Below, piece after piece: positions 14,875 to 23,074 of a stretch of 33,434 nt of DNA. How positions within the stretch are numbered: the stretch's first letter is position 1; every line of letters begins with the position of its first letter. The position numbers were made by a program, and so were the translations under genes. The notes below the pieces were generated by a model that was given only the letters and a program-made list of their open reading frames with translations, was not told where the DNA came from and made no database searches. This DNA is from Hyphomicrobiales bacterium (lineage in GTDB: Bacteria > Pseudomonadota > Alphaproteobacteria > Rhizobiales > Rhizobiaceae), in NCBI GenBank assembly GCA_900471485.1, contig UCEU01000029.1, positions 17,344-50,777 on the forward strand. The letters run 5' to 3'.

Positions 14875-16253
14875 GCACCGCCTCCCGAAAGCACCTGCCG
14901 GGGCAGCGGTCGCGCGAAACGGCCGGTGCCGGGCGCGGCCGAAACACTGGAGCCGCGCGCGATCTCCTTGCCGCGCAGATAGGTGGCGGAGACGGTCCAA
15001 GGCAGGCGAATGCCGTTATAGGGGCTCCATCCCACCACGTTGTTGCCGCTGGCGGCGGCGTCGTAGACCGTCTCGCGCGGTTCCAGGACCACGATATCGG
15101 CGTCCTTGCCCGGCGTCAGCGCGCCTTTGACGTGGTCGAGCCGGAAATGCCTGGCCGGGTTCTCGGCCATCAGCTTCGCCGCCCAGGTCAGCGGCACGCC
15201 GCGCTCCAGCGCCCCTTTCACGAAGAGCGGCACCATGACCTCCAGCCCCGGCACGCCGGAAGCATTGGCGAGCATGTCCGGGTTGGTCTTGCGGTTTTCC
15301 GACCAGCTCACGTGATCGGTCGAGACCAGCCAGACATCCCCCTCGGCCACCTTGCGCCACAGCGTCTCCACCTCGGCGCGCGGGCGGATCGGCGGGTTGA
15401 TCTTGGCTTTGCCGCCCAGCCGCTTCACGTCGTTTTCCTCGTCGAGCACGAGATAGTGGATGCAGCACTCGACCGTCGCCTCAAAGCCGTCACGGCGGTA
15501 GGCGCTGGCAATGTCGTAGCCGCGGCCGAGCGAGCAGTGCACGACATGCGAGGGGCAGCCGGTATTGGCGCCGGTCTCGAAGATCGTGTGCATGGCAAGC
15601 AGTTCGGTGATCGGCGGGCGCGACAGGCCGTGCGCGCGGTAATCGGTGATCCCGCTCGCCTTCACCTTCTCGATATAGGAGCGCACCGCCTCGTCGTCCT
15701 CGTTATGGACGCCGGCCGTCAGCCCGGTGGGCGCGATGGCCGCGAAGCAGTCATCGAGCAAAGCAGGGGGAATGCGCGGGAAGCGCTTTGGATCGGTCCC
15801 GAAGGTCGAGAACTTGAAGGCCGCGACGCCGGCATCGACCATCTCGCGAATGCGCGCCGGACCTTCCTCTGGATCGACGGTGCCGTAGAGCGCGAAATCG
15901 ACGCGCGCCTGCGGGCTCGCATGGTCGATCTTCTTCTTCACAGCTTCCGCCGAGCAGACGAGATTGCCTTCGTCATAGGGCATGTCGACGATCGTCGTAA
16001 CGCCGCCCGCCGCAGCAGAGCGGGTCGACCAGATGAAATCCTCCTGGTCCTTCTGCGAAAGCGAATGGGTCTGGGCATCGATCGCGCCCGGCAGGATCAA
16101 CGCCTTGCCGAGCAGGTGCCGGTCAGTGGCAGCAGGCGGAACGCCGATACCGACCTCGGCGACCTTTCCGTCGCGCACCGCCACATAGCCTTGCTCGACA
16201 ATGCGCTCGGGCAGAACGACGGTGCCTTGCAGAACGAGATCGAAATCAGCCAT
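14871..16253 (-). CDS. Cyclic amidohydrolase (hydantoinase/allantoinase-like)
   Basis: A 460-aa amidohydrolase-superfamily enzyme of the dihydropyrimidinase/allantoinase group. The expected role here is opening hydantoin-5-propionate to N-carbamoyl-glutamate. Metal-site candidates are AFKFSTFG with the lysine likely carboxylated (Lys147), GVHNEDDEA (His183), VVHCSLGRG (His239) and STDHVSWSEN (Asp313). The usual first motif DxHxH reads IDAQTHS, so the first His is Gln61 while His63 is kept, an unusual change for a binuclear site. The C-terminal beta-sandwich strand is normal (GKDADIVVLEP). SD AGGAG precedes ATG 16253, 24 bases after the lyase stop. Family sure, substrate inferred from the operon. 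Confidence 0.83.
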   Translation of the reverse strand: MADFDLVLQGTVVLPERIVEQGYVAVRDGKVAEVGIGVPPAATDRHLLGKALILPGAIDAQTHSLSQKDQEDFIWSTRSAAAGGVTTIVDMPYDEGNLVCSAEAVKKKIDHASPQARVDFALYGTVDPEEGPARIREMVDAGVAAFKFSTFGTDPKRFPRIPPALLDDCFAAIAPTGLTAGVHNEDDEAVRSYIEKVKASGITDYRAHGLSRPPITELLAMHTIFETGANTGCPSHVVHCSLGRGYDIASAYRRDGFEATVECCIHYLVLDEENDVKRLGGKAKINPPIRPRAEVETLWRKVAEGDVWLVSTDHVSWSENRKTNPDMLANASGVPGLEVMVPLFVKGALERGVPLTWAAKLMAENPARHFRLDHVKGALTPGKDADIVVLEPRETVYDAAASGNNVVGWSPYNGIRLPWTVSATYLRGKEIARGSSVSAAPGTGRFARPLPRQVLSGGGA

Positions 16254-16277
16254 GCCGCATTCTCCTGAAGTGAGGGA

Positions 16278-17861
16278 TCAGATGACGACCGCTTCGCTGG
16301 TCAGCCGTTGCTCGACGCGTTCCAGCGAGCCGAGCGCGAAGAAATCGTCGAAGGAAGCGATCGGCACGCCGTCGATCAGCTTCGAGATGAACTCGTCGGA
16401 CCCCAGTTCCTCCTCGATCGCCTCGACTTCGGAGGAGAGCGGCCGGTCGACCGTGTAGAAGTCCGCATGCTTGCGCACCACCTCGTAGATCATGCCCGCG
16501 ACATCGCGCGGCCGGTCGCCGAGAATGTCCACCGCCTGCGCCGAGAGCAGCGCTTCCAGCGCCGCAAGGCGTCTCAGCGCCTGCATCTGCCGCTCGAAGC
16601 GCTCGATGACCAGCGGCAGGAAGGCAGCCTCGTCCTCCAGCCCGGCGGCGACGACAAGCGACTGCGCCGAGACCGGGTTCGACATCGACAGCACGCGCGA
16701 GAAGATTTCGCCGGCAAGCTTGATGATCGGGCCGAAGCCGGTGGCGATCCGCCCCGGCGGCACGAGGTTGACCGGCAGGTCGCGCCGCTGGCCGTTGCCG
16801 AGAATGACGCAGCGGTTAAAGGCGTTTCTGGCCGCATGCGCCATGCAGAGCGCCGCCGATTCCAGGAGAATGGTCACGTCGAGCGGCAGTGAACCGCCCG
16901 AGGTCATCACCCGTCCCTCGACCACCACGGGATTGTCGTCGGAGCGGCCGGTCGCGGCGAGGATCTTGTGCCCTGTCGTGAGCAAGTTCTCGATGACGGC
17001 ACCGAACACTTGCGCGATCATCCGGAGGCTGAGCGGGTCTTGCACGTGGGTGGTCACCGGCCAGTCCCAGTCATGCGAGGCATTGCAGAGCCACGAGCCG
17101 ATCAAGGCCTCGCTCGAGGTGCCGACATGGCGCACCGCCCGCCACGGGTCGCGCGAGGCGCCGAGCGCGCCCGATGCCATCATGCCTGTGGCCAGCAGCA
17201 CCCGGATCGAGGCGGCGGCGTTGCGTGTCGCATTGGCGGCGGCGGCGAAGGAAACGGCGTTGATGCTGAGCGAGGCCAGGCTGTCGCGCGGCGCCATCAT
17301 CACCGGCTGCAGGCCTGCGGCGGCGAAGGCTTCGGCGGCCTGCATGCGCTTGCCGCGATAGACGGCCTCGCCGACACCCGTCAGCACCGCGCCGATCTGC
17401 CCCATCAGGCCGATATCGGCGCAGCCGATCGAGCCGGTCCGCCGCACGACGGGAATGAGGTCGGCGTTCAGCATGCGCATGTAGGCGTCGATCAGTTCCG
17501 GCGTGCAGCCGACCTGACCGGTTAGCGCCGTGTTGATGCGGATCGCCATGGCGTTGCGCACGATGTCGCAGGAGAATGGCGTGCCGGTGCCGAAGTGGTG
17601 TGCACGCACCAGGCCGAGATTGAACGCGTCGAGATCCTCGGGCGACCACTCGACATCCTTCATCGCGCCGACGCCTGTGGTCGAGCCGTAGACCGGCGTG
17701 CCGATGGAAATCGCGTCCTCGACGATCGCGCGCGCCAGTCCGACGCGGGTCATACCGCTGGCCGAAGCCGACAGCCCCACCTTGCCCGCGCCGATCCTCG
17801 CCATTTCGGCAAAGCTCAGCGGCTGACCGGAAAGTTCGATGCCGGGGCGTTCATGCTTCAT
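16278..17861 (-). CDS. HAL-like lyase without the MIO triad, probable (S-methyl-)ergothionase
   Basis: A 527-aa member of the aromatic amino acid ammonia-lyase fold. PVYGSTTGVG (57-65) carries the conserved loop Tyr58, equivalent to Tyr53 of HAL. The sequence that in HAL reads GSVGASGDLAPLAH is GSIGCADIGLMGQIG here (143-157), so Ala-Ser-Gly, which cyclises to MIO, is Cys147-Ala148-Asp149 and the cofactor cannot form. The KVQDPYSLR motif is THVQDPLSLR (271-280), with Leu277 replacing the active-site Tyr. Ergothionase, which eliminates trimethylamine from ergothioneine, is a known HAL homologue that works without MIO. First gene of the five-gene operon; SD AAGGAG precedes the ATG. A canonical hutH is excluded by the missing triad. 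Confidence 0.82.
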   Translation of the reverse strand: MKHERPGIELSGQPLSFAEMARIGAGKVGLSASASGMTRVGLARAIVEDAISIGTPVYGSTTGVGAMKDVEWSPEDLDAFNLGLVRAHHFGTGTPFSCDIVRNAMAIRINTALTGQVGCTPELIDAYMRMLNADLIPVVRRTGSIGCADIGLMGQIGAVLTGVGEAVYRGKRMQAAEAFAAAGLQPVMMAPRDSLASLSINAVSFAAAANATRNAAASIRVLLATGMMASGALGASRDPWRAVRHVGTSSEALIGSWLCNASHDWDWPVTTHVQDPLSLRMIAQVFGAVIENLLTTGHKILAATGRSDDNPVVVEGRVMTSGGSLPLDVTILLESAALCMAHAARNAFNRCVILGNGQRRDLPVNLVPPGRIATGFGPIIKLAGEIFSRVLSMSNPVSAQSLVVAAGLEDEAAFLPLVIERFERQMQALRRLAALEALLSAQAVDILGDRPRDVAGMIYEVVRKHADFYTVDRPLSSEVEAIEEELGSDEFISKLIDGVPIASFDDFFALGSLERVEQRLTSEAVVI

Positions 17862-17909
17862 CTGCCGTATCTCCTTGAAAAGCGAGACTATGCGACGGCG
17901 TCAGGCGGC

Positions 17910-17948
17910 GGGATATCCCAAATGTCGAACACTCCATGCCTTTGCATG
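17910..17948. promoter_or_regulatory. Palindromes in the promoter region of the catabolic operon
   Basis: The 95 bases between ubiB and the lyase gene contain a perfect 10-bp palindrome GGGATATCCC (17910-17919) and the inverted repeat CATGC-CTTT-GCATG (17935-17948). Any promoter of the lyase operon must lie here, so both are candidate operators. No regulator gene is linked to the operon. The second repeat could also be a weak end-of-transcript hairpin for ubiB. Confidence 0.4.
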
Positions 17949-17956
17949 AAGAAAGG

Positions 17957-19531
17957 TCAGGTCACCGCCCAGGCTATAAAAAGAAGCGTCAGCGCAATAA
18001 TCCAGAGGGCAAACCGGCCGGACCGGTTGTGGCGCGCCTCGGCCTTGCCGATCGCATCCGCCGTTTCCGCGTCGAAACGCAGGCCGTTCTCGCTCATCTG
18101 CATCAGCTGGTGATGGAACTGTTCGGTCTTCGCGGCGATCTCTGGGGCTGCCTCGGCAAGCTTCAGCGCCGCCTTGAAGCCGTCCTTCAGGTCGGTGGCG
18201 ATGCGCTTCGGTCCGAGATTGTTGCGAATCCACTCGCCGACAACGGGTTCCGAGGCTTTCCACATGTTGAAGCGCGGGTTCAGAATGCGCGATACGCCTT
18301 CGACGACCACCATCGTCTTCTGCAGCATCACCAGTTCCGGCCGCGTCTCCATGTCGAAGAGTTCGGTCACTTCGAAGAGCAGCGTCAGCAGCTTGCCCAT
18401 CGAGATCGTCTCGGCCGGCTGCCCGTGGATCGGCTCGCCGATCGCGCGGATCGCCTGCGCGAAGCTCTCGACATTGTGATGGCCCGGCACGTAGCCCGCC
18501 TCGAAGTGCACTTCGGCGACGCGGATGTAGTCGCGGGTGATGAATCCGTAGAGGATCTCGGCGAGGAAGCGGCGTTCCTTCTTTCCGAGACGCCCGACGA
18601 TGCCCATGTCGACCGCGACGATCATGCCCTTGGGGTCGACGAACAGGTTGCCGGGGTGCATGTCGGCATGGAAGAAACCGTCGCGCAGCGTATGGCGCAG
18701 GAACGACTGGATCAGCGTATCGGCGAGTGCGTTGAGATCGTGGCCGGCCGCTTTCAGGCCCTCGACATCGGACATCTTGACGCCGTCGATCCACTCCATG
18801 GTGATGACGTCGCGGCCGGTGCGTTCCCAGTCCACGGTCGGAACACGGAAGCCCGGATCGTTTTGCGTGTTCTCGGCGATCTCGGAAAGCGCAGCGGCCT
18901 CGAGCCTGAGGTCCATCTCGACCTTGGTCGTCTGCTCCAGCGTCTTCGTCACCTCGACCGGGCGTAGGCGCCGGTGCGATCGCAGGAAACGTTCCTGCAG
19001 ATGGGCGACGAGGTACATCGCCTCGATATCATGGGCGAAGCGCTGGCGAACGCCGGGGCGCACCACCTTGACGGCGACCTTCCTGCGTCCCTCCGGCGTG
19101 CGGATTTCCGCCGGATGCACCTGCGCGATCGAGGCGGCCGCGATCGGTGCGCCGAAAGTGGCGTAGAGTTCCTCGACCGGGCGGCCGAGCGAGCCGGCGA
19201 TGCTCGCCTTCGCCGCCGCTTCCGGGAAGAAAGCCATCTGGTCCTGAAGTTGCGAGAGATCGTCGGCGAATTCGACGCCGACGACGTCGGGGCGCGTTGC
19301 CAAGAACTGGCCGATCTTCACATAGGAGGGGCCGAGCCGTTCGACGGCCTTGGCCAGCCGGTCGCTGCGCTTCTTAGACTTGGCGCGATTGCGCGCGAAT
19401 ATCCCGACGAAGGACTTCGCGAAGCGGATCGCCGGCGGCAGGTCGTCGGAGGGCAGGGCGGAAACCACGCCCTCGCGCACCAGGATCCAGCCGACGCGCA
19501 CCAGCTGGAAATATGCGGAAACCGTGCTCAT
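17957..19531 (-). CDS. ubiB: Ubiquinone biosynthesis protein UbiB (ABC1/ADCK kinase-like)
   Basis: A 524-aa atypical kinase/ATPase required for ubiquinone synthesis. The family signature KxGQ appears as YVKIGQFLATRPD (about 70-82). VAVKVVRPGV carries the ATP-binding Lys, and FFHADMHPGNLFVD with VAVDMGIVGRLG contains the catalytic loop and metal-binding Asp. A C-terminal hydrophobic segment (ALWIIALTLLFIAWAVT) anchors it in the inner membrane. It lies 47 bases after ubiE on the same strand, the conserved rhizobial order. ATG 19531 gives the usual N terminus; the SD is weak. Confidence 0.93.
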   Translation of the reverse strand: MSTVSAYFQLVRVGWILVREGVVSALPSDDLPPAIRFAKSFVGIFARNRAKSKKRSDRLAKAVERLGPSYVKIGQFLATRPDVVGVEFADDLSQLQDQMAFFPEAAAKASIAGSLGRPVEELYATFGAPIAAASIAQVHPAEIRTPEGRRKVAVKVVRPGVRQRFAHDIEAMYLVAHLQERFLRSHRRLRPVEVTKTLEQTTKVEMDLRLEAAALSEIAENTQNDPGFRVPTVDWERTGRDVITMEWIDGVKMSDVEGLKAAGHDLNALADTLIQSFLRHTLRDGFFHADMHPGNLFVDPKGMIVAVDMGIVGRLGKKERRFLAEILYGFITRDYIRVAEVHFEAGYVPGHHNVESFAQAIRAIGEPIHGQPAETISMGKLLTLLFEVTELFDMETRPELVMLQKTMVVVEGVSRILNPRFNMWKASEPVVGEWIRNNLGPKRIATDLKDGFKAALKLAEAAPEIAAKTEQFHHQLMQMSENGLRFDAETADAIGKAEARHNRSGRFALWIIALTLLFIAWAVT

Positions 19532-19578
19532 GCGCCTGCTGCCGAAAAGAGAGAAACGATCAGATCGCTCATGCCCGA

Positions 19579-20355
19579 TCAGATCTTCCAGCCGGAGTGA
19601 AGGGCCGCGATGCCGCCGGTGTAATTGGTGTAGCTGACGCGCGAGAAGCCGGCATTGCGGATCATCGCCGCGAAGTTCTCCTGGTTCGGGAACTTGCGGA
19701 TGGATTCGACCAGATACTGGTAGGGCTCGGCATCGCCGGTGATCGCCTTGCCGAACTTCGGAATGGCGTTGAACGACCAGCTTTCATAGACGCGGTCGAG
19801 CAGCGGCATGTCGACTTCGGAGAACTCGAGTACCAGCAGGCGACCGCCGCGCTTCAGCACGCGGTAGGCCTCGCTCAGCGCCACGTCGATGCGCGGCACG
19901 TTGCGGATGCCGAATGCGATCGTATAGGCGTCGAAGCTGTTCGGCTCGAAGGGCAGCTCCTCGGCATTGGCCTCGACGAAGGTGAGGTTCTCGGAGAGCT
20001 TCTTCTTGGCGGCGCGCTCGGCGCCGACCGATAGCATCGAGCCGTTGATGTCGAGCACGGTCGAGTGCGCCATCCGGCCTGAGGCTTCGATGATGCGGAA
20101 CGCGATGTCGCCGGTGCCGCCGGCCACGTCGAGCGTCTTGTAGCCGGGCTCCTTGCGCGGGTTCAGCGCCGCGATCATCGCATCCTTCCAAACGCGGTGC
20201 ATGCCGACGGACATCACGTCGTTCATGATGTCGTAGCGCTTGGCGACCTTGTGGAACACGTCGTTGACGAGGCCTTGCTTCTCGCCATTCGCGACTTCGC
20301 GGAAGCCGTAGGATGTTTCCATGCCGCCTTCGGCGGAGGTACGGCTATCTGACAT
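19579..20355 (-). CDS. ubiE: Ubiquinone/menaquinone C-methyltransferase UbiE
   Basis: A 258-aa SAM-dependent methyltransferase that C-methylates demethoxy-benzoquinol in ubiquinone synthesis. It shows FHKVAKRYDIMNDVMSVGMHR (partly, residues about 35-55), SAM motif I LDVAGGTGDIAFRI, the family motif TIAFGIRNVPRID, and the C-terminal FAAMIRNAGFSRVSY. The length is normal for rhizobia, including the N-terminal extension before METSYGFREV. SD GGAG lies about nine bases before ATG 20355. Divergent from mutM across 151 bases and followed by ubiB. Confidence 0.95.
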   Translation of the reverse strand: MSDSRTSAEGGMETSYGFREVANGEKQGLVNDVFHKVAKRYDIMNDVMSVGMHRVWKDAMIAALNPRKEPGYKTLDVAGGTGDIAFRIIEASGRMAHSTVLDINGSMLSVGAERAAKKKLSENLTFVEANAEELPFEPNSFDAYTIAFGIRNVPRIDVALSEAYRVLKRGGRLLVLEFSEVDMPLLDRVYESWSFNAIPKFGKAITGDAEPYQYLVESIRKFPNQENFAAMIRNAGFSRVSYTNYTGGIAALHSGWKI

Positions 20356-20506
20356 CGAATGACTCCATATCTCTTAAATCAATGCGGCGACCATAGCGAA
20401 AGCTGTTCGACGGCGCTATCTGTGGGCCACGGTCCGATCCGCGACACCTTGGCGCTATAGCGCACATCGCCGGCGGTTTAAACATGTTAGATATAGATGG
20501 GTTAAG

Positions 20507-21397
20507 ATGCCGGAATTGCCAGAAGTCGAAACCGTCAGACGCGGCCTCGCCCCCACCATGGAGGGCGCGCGCATCGCCCGATTGGAGCTCAGGCGCAAGG
20601 ACCTGCGCTTCCCTTTTCCTGAGGGAATGGAAGCAAGGGCAACCGGCCGGACCATCGTTTCACTCGGCCGCCGCGCCAAGTATCTGCTGATCGATCTCGA
20701 TGATGGCGCCACCATCATCGCTCATCTCGGCATGTCCGGCTCCTTCCGCATCGAGACCGGCCCGGTCGCGGAAACCCCCGGCGAGTTCCACCACCCGCGC
20801 TCCAAGGACGAGAAGCACGACCACGCGATCTTTCATCTGGAAGGTCCCGCGGGTGTCAGCCGCGTCATCTATAATGACCCGCGCCGCTTCGGCTTCATGG
20901 ACATGGCGGAGCGCACGGCGCTTGACATCAATCCCTTTCTCCATGGCCTCGGCCCCGAGCTGACAGGCAATGCGCTGAGTGCCGCCTATCTCGCCGAACG
21001 CTTCAAGGGCAAGGCGCAGCCGCTGAAGAGCGCGCTGCTCGATCAGAAGAACATCGCCGGCCTCGGCAATATATATGTATGCGAGGCACTGTGGCGCTCA
21101 CACCTGAAGCCGACGCGCGCCGCCGCAACGCTGGCGACAAAGACCGGCAAACCCACCAAACAGATGGATCTGCTCGTCACCTCGATCCGCGAGGTCATCG
21201 CCGATGCGATCCTGGCCGGCGGCTCGTCGCTGCGCGATCATATCCAGACGGATGGGTCGCTCGGCTACTTCCAGCACTCCTTCTCCGTCTATGATCGCGA
21301 AGGCCAGCCTTGCCGGACGCCCGATTGCGGCGGTACGATCGCCCGCATCGTTCAGGCCGGGCGTTCGACCTTCTATTGCCCAACCTGCCAGAAATAG
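20507..21397 (+). CDS. mutM: Formamidopyrimidine-DNA glycosylase (Fpg)
   Basis: A 296-aa bifunctional base-excision repair enzyme that removes 8-oxoguanine and formamidopyrimidines. Start MPELPEVETVRRGL gives the catalytic Pro2 and Glu3. The conserved Lys of the beta-hairpin loop is in RRAKYLLIDLDDG, the helix-two-turn-helix in LLDQKNIAGLGNIYVCEALW, and the C-terminal zinc finger has four Cys (CRTPDCGG...YCPTCQ). The start is fixed by the Pro2 requirement. Divergent from ubiE; the enoyl-CoA hydratase gene follows after 30 bases and is probably co-transcribed. Confidence 0.96.
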   Translation: MPELPEVETVRRGLAPTMEGARIARLELRRKDLRFPFPEGMEARATGRTIVSLGRRAKYLLIDLDDGATIIAHLGMSGSFRIETGPVAETPGEFHHPRSKDEKHDHAIFHLEGPAGVSRVIYNDPRRFGFMDMAERTALDINPFLHGLGPELTGNALSAAYLAERFKGKAQPLKSALLDQKNIAGLGNIYVCEALWRSHLKPTRAAATLATKTGKPTKQMDLLVTSIREVIADAILAGGSSLRDHIQTDGSLGYFQHSFSVYDREGQPCRTPDCGGTIARIVQAGRSTFYCPTCQK

Positions 21398-21427
21398 CCG
21401 CAGTATTGCTCTGACCGGGAGAAACGC

Positions 21428-22201
21428 ATGTCCTATGAAACGCTGATCGTCGAAACCAGAGGCGCCGTGGGGCTGATCACGCTCAACCGCCCGCAGGCGC
21501 TCAACGCCCTGAACTCGACGGTGCTGAAGGAACTGCTGCAGGCCTATGCCGCGTTCGAGGATGACGACGCCATCGGCGCCGTCGTCCTGACCGGTTCCGA
21601 GCGCGCCTTTGCCGCCGGCGCCGATATCAAGGAAATGCAGCCGCTCGACTTCGCCGATGTCTATGGCCGCAATTTCCTCGGCGGATGGGACGATGTCGCG
21701 AGGGTGCGCAAGCCCGTCATCGCCGCCGTCAGCGGCTTCGCGCTCGGCGGCGGCTGCGAGCTGGCCATGATCTGCGATTTCATCATCGCCTCGGAGACCG
21801 CCAAATTCGGCCAGCCGGAAATCACGCTTGGCGTCATCCCCGGCATGGGTGGCTCGCAGCGCCTGACGCGGGCCGTCGGCAAGGCCAAGGCGATGGATAT
21901 GGTGCTGACCGGCCGGATGATGGATGCGGCGGAAGCGGAGCGTTCAGGACTTGTATCGCGTGTAGTGGCGTCCGATCGTCTGCTCGATGAGGCGCTTGAG
22001 GCGGCGGCCAGGATTGCGTCTCTTTCCCGCCCCTCGGTGCTCATGGCCAAGGAGGCCGTCAACCGGGCTCTGGAGACCACGCTGGAGGAGGGCCTGCGCT
22101 TTGAGCGCCGCCTGTTCCATAGTCTTTTCGGCACTGCTGACCAGAAAGAAGGGATGACGGCCTTCATCGAGAAGCGTAAACCCGTCTTCAAGAACCGTTG
22201 A
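21428..22201 (+). CDS. Enoyl-CoA hydratase (crotonase family)
   Basis: A 257-aa crotonase. The oxyanion-hole residues lie in AFAAGADIKEM (about 60-70) and ALGGGCELAMICD (about 103-115). The catalytic Glu is in FGQPEITLGVIPGMGG (aligned with Glu144 of the rat enzyme region), and the second in the segment after SQRLTRAVG. It should hydrate short-chain enoyl-CoA in fatty acid or amino acid oxidation. SD GGGAG before ATG 21428. It lies between mutM and rpsT as I recall from other rhizobia. The exact acyl-chain preference is not readable. Confidence 0.92.
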   Translation: MSYETLIVETRGAVGLITLNRPQALNALNSTVLKELLQAYAAFEDDDAIGAVVLTGSERAFAAGADIKEMQPLDFADVYGRNFLGGWDDVARVRKPVIAAVSGFALGGGCELAMICDFIIASETAKFGQPEITLGVIPGMGGSQRLTRAVGKAKAMDMVLTGRMMDAAEAERSGLVSRVVASDRLLDEALEAAARIASLSRPSVLMAKEAVNRALETTLEEGLRFERRLFHSLFGTADQKEGMTAFIEKRKPVFKNR

Positions 22202-22250
22202 TCGCAAGGTGATCCCGGGGAGAAAAGGCGGCGTTTCCTTGAAAATGCGC

Positions 22251-22279
22251 GTTGACGACGCTCAGCTTTAGGGTTATAT
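22251..22279 (+). promoter_or_regulatory. Sigma-70-type promoter of rpsT
   Basis: GTTGAC (22251-22256), a 17-base spacer and TTATAT (22274-22279), each five of six to the rhizobial consensus CTTGAC/CTATAT. The predicted start near 22286 leaves a leader of about 117 bases before rpsT, which contains several short GC-rich inverted repeats (for example GGCC-GCAA-GGCC) and could host S20 autoregulation. Confidence 0.7.
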
Positions 22280-22402
22280 GCCCGCCCAAGGTTCGGGAAG
22301 CCACTCCGGTTTTCCGATAATGCTCCCGCATTGCTGTGTAGGAATTGGCCGCAAGGCCCGCGGCGATAGCGGAGTTTGTTCGAATTCTTGAGAGAGGCAT
22401 CC

Positions 22403-22681
22403 ATGGCCAATACAACTTCGGCGAAAAAAGCGACCCGCAAGATCGCCCGCCGTACCGACGTCAACAAGGCTCGTCGCTCGCGCGTTCGCACGTTCGTTCG
22501 TCAGGTCGAAGAAGCACTCGCATCCGGTGATGCTGCCAAGGCCAAGGAAGCTTTCCTCGCCGCGCAGCCGGAACTGGCCCGCGCAGCAAGCAAGGGCGTC
22601 CTGCACGCCAACACGGCATCCCGCAAGGTCTCGCGCCTCGCAGCTCGTGTGAAGGCTCTGTCGGTCGGCGCGACCGCATAA
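22403..22681 (+). CDS. rpsT: 30S ribosomal protein S20
   Basis: A 92-aa basic protein starting MANTTSAKKATRKIARRTDV, the standard S20 N terminus, with the conserved C-terminal segment GVLHANTASRKVSRLAARVK. It binds 16S rRNA early in small-subunit assembly. ATG 22403 is chosen over an upstream in-frame start because it gives the family N terminus and has GAGAGAGG ahead. It has its own promoter and terminator, and codon use is strongly biased to C-ending codons as in highly expressed genes. Confidence 0.97.
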   Translation: MANTTSAKKATRKIARRTDVNKARRSRVRTFVRQVEEALASGDAAKAKEAFLAAQPELARAASKGVLHANTASRKVSRLAARVKALSVGATA

Positions 22682-22711
22682 TATTTCTTTAACGAACTCA
22701 TCGTTATGATT

Positions 22712-22736
22712 AGCCCGGCAACTTTGTCGGGCTTTT
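22712..22736 (+). terminator. Intrinsic terminator of rpsT
   Basis: AGCCCGGC (22712-22719) pairs with GTCGGGCT (22725-22732 region) around a short loop, followed by TTTTT (22733-22737). It is 30 bases after the rpsT stop. Confidence 0.85.
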
Positions 22737-22738
22737 TC

Positions 22739-23052
22739 GATTCCGCCGATTGACTGCCGTACGGTTAATTCGGCGACAGCTTGATGTCGAGCGTGTGACA
22801 CGAAAAAGTAAGTGAAATCAATCGCTTGCGACAGGATGCTTCAGCGGCGCTCGACTCGGGGCCTGCAATCTTGGGTCTGGCCCGAGTCAAGAATCTTTTT
22901 TCTTTTTTTCTTTTTATGCGTGTCAAAAATGCAGGATTGCTGAATCTCCTTGATTCAAAAGCGATTCTTTTTTGACGCGAGTGTGACGCCCTAAAACTGC
23001 CGCCAGAGTCAACGGGGCGCGGTCGGTTTTGCGGAAAATTCATCGTTGATTC
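22739..23052. promoter_or_regulatory. GANTC-rich dnaA upstream regulatory region
   Basis: Nine GANTC (CcrM methylation) sites occur in 314 bases, beginning at 22739, 22853, 22884, 22891, 22942, 22952, 22963, 23006 and 23048; about one is expected. The stretch also has a long T-rich run (22894-22917). A possible promoter, GTTGAT (23045-23050), 18 bases, CTAAAT (23069-23074), overlaps the last GANTC site. I see no DnaA boxes (TTATCCACA-like), so this looks like a cell-cycle-controlled promoter region rather than an origin. Confidence 0.6.
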
Positions 23053-23074
23053 CCGCATTCGATCCTGCCTAAAT

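Noticed and set aside
10792..17861. A standard histidine-utilisation (hut) operon
   Set aside because: The lyase lacks the MIO triad, the urocanase homologue has a changed active-site loop, and hutI, hutG, hutF and hutC are absent while DUF917, hydantoinase and carbamoylase genes are present.
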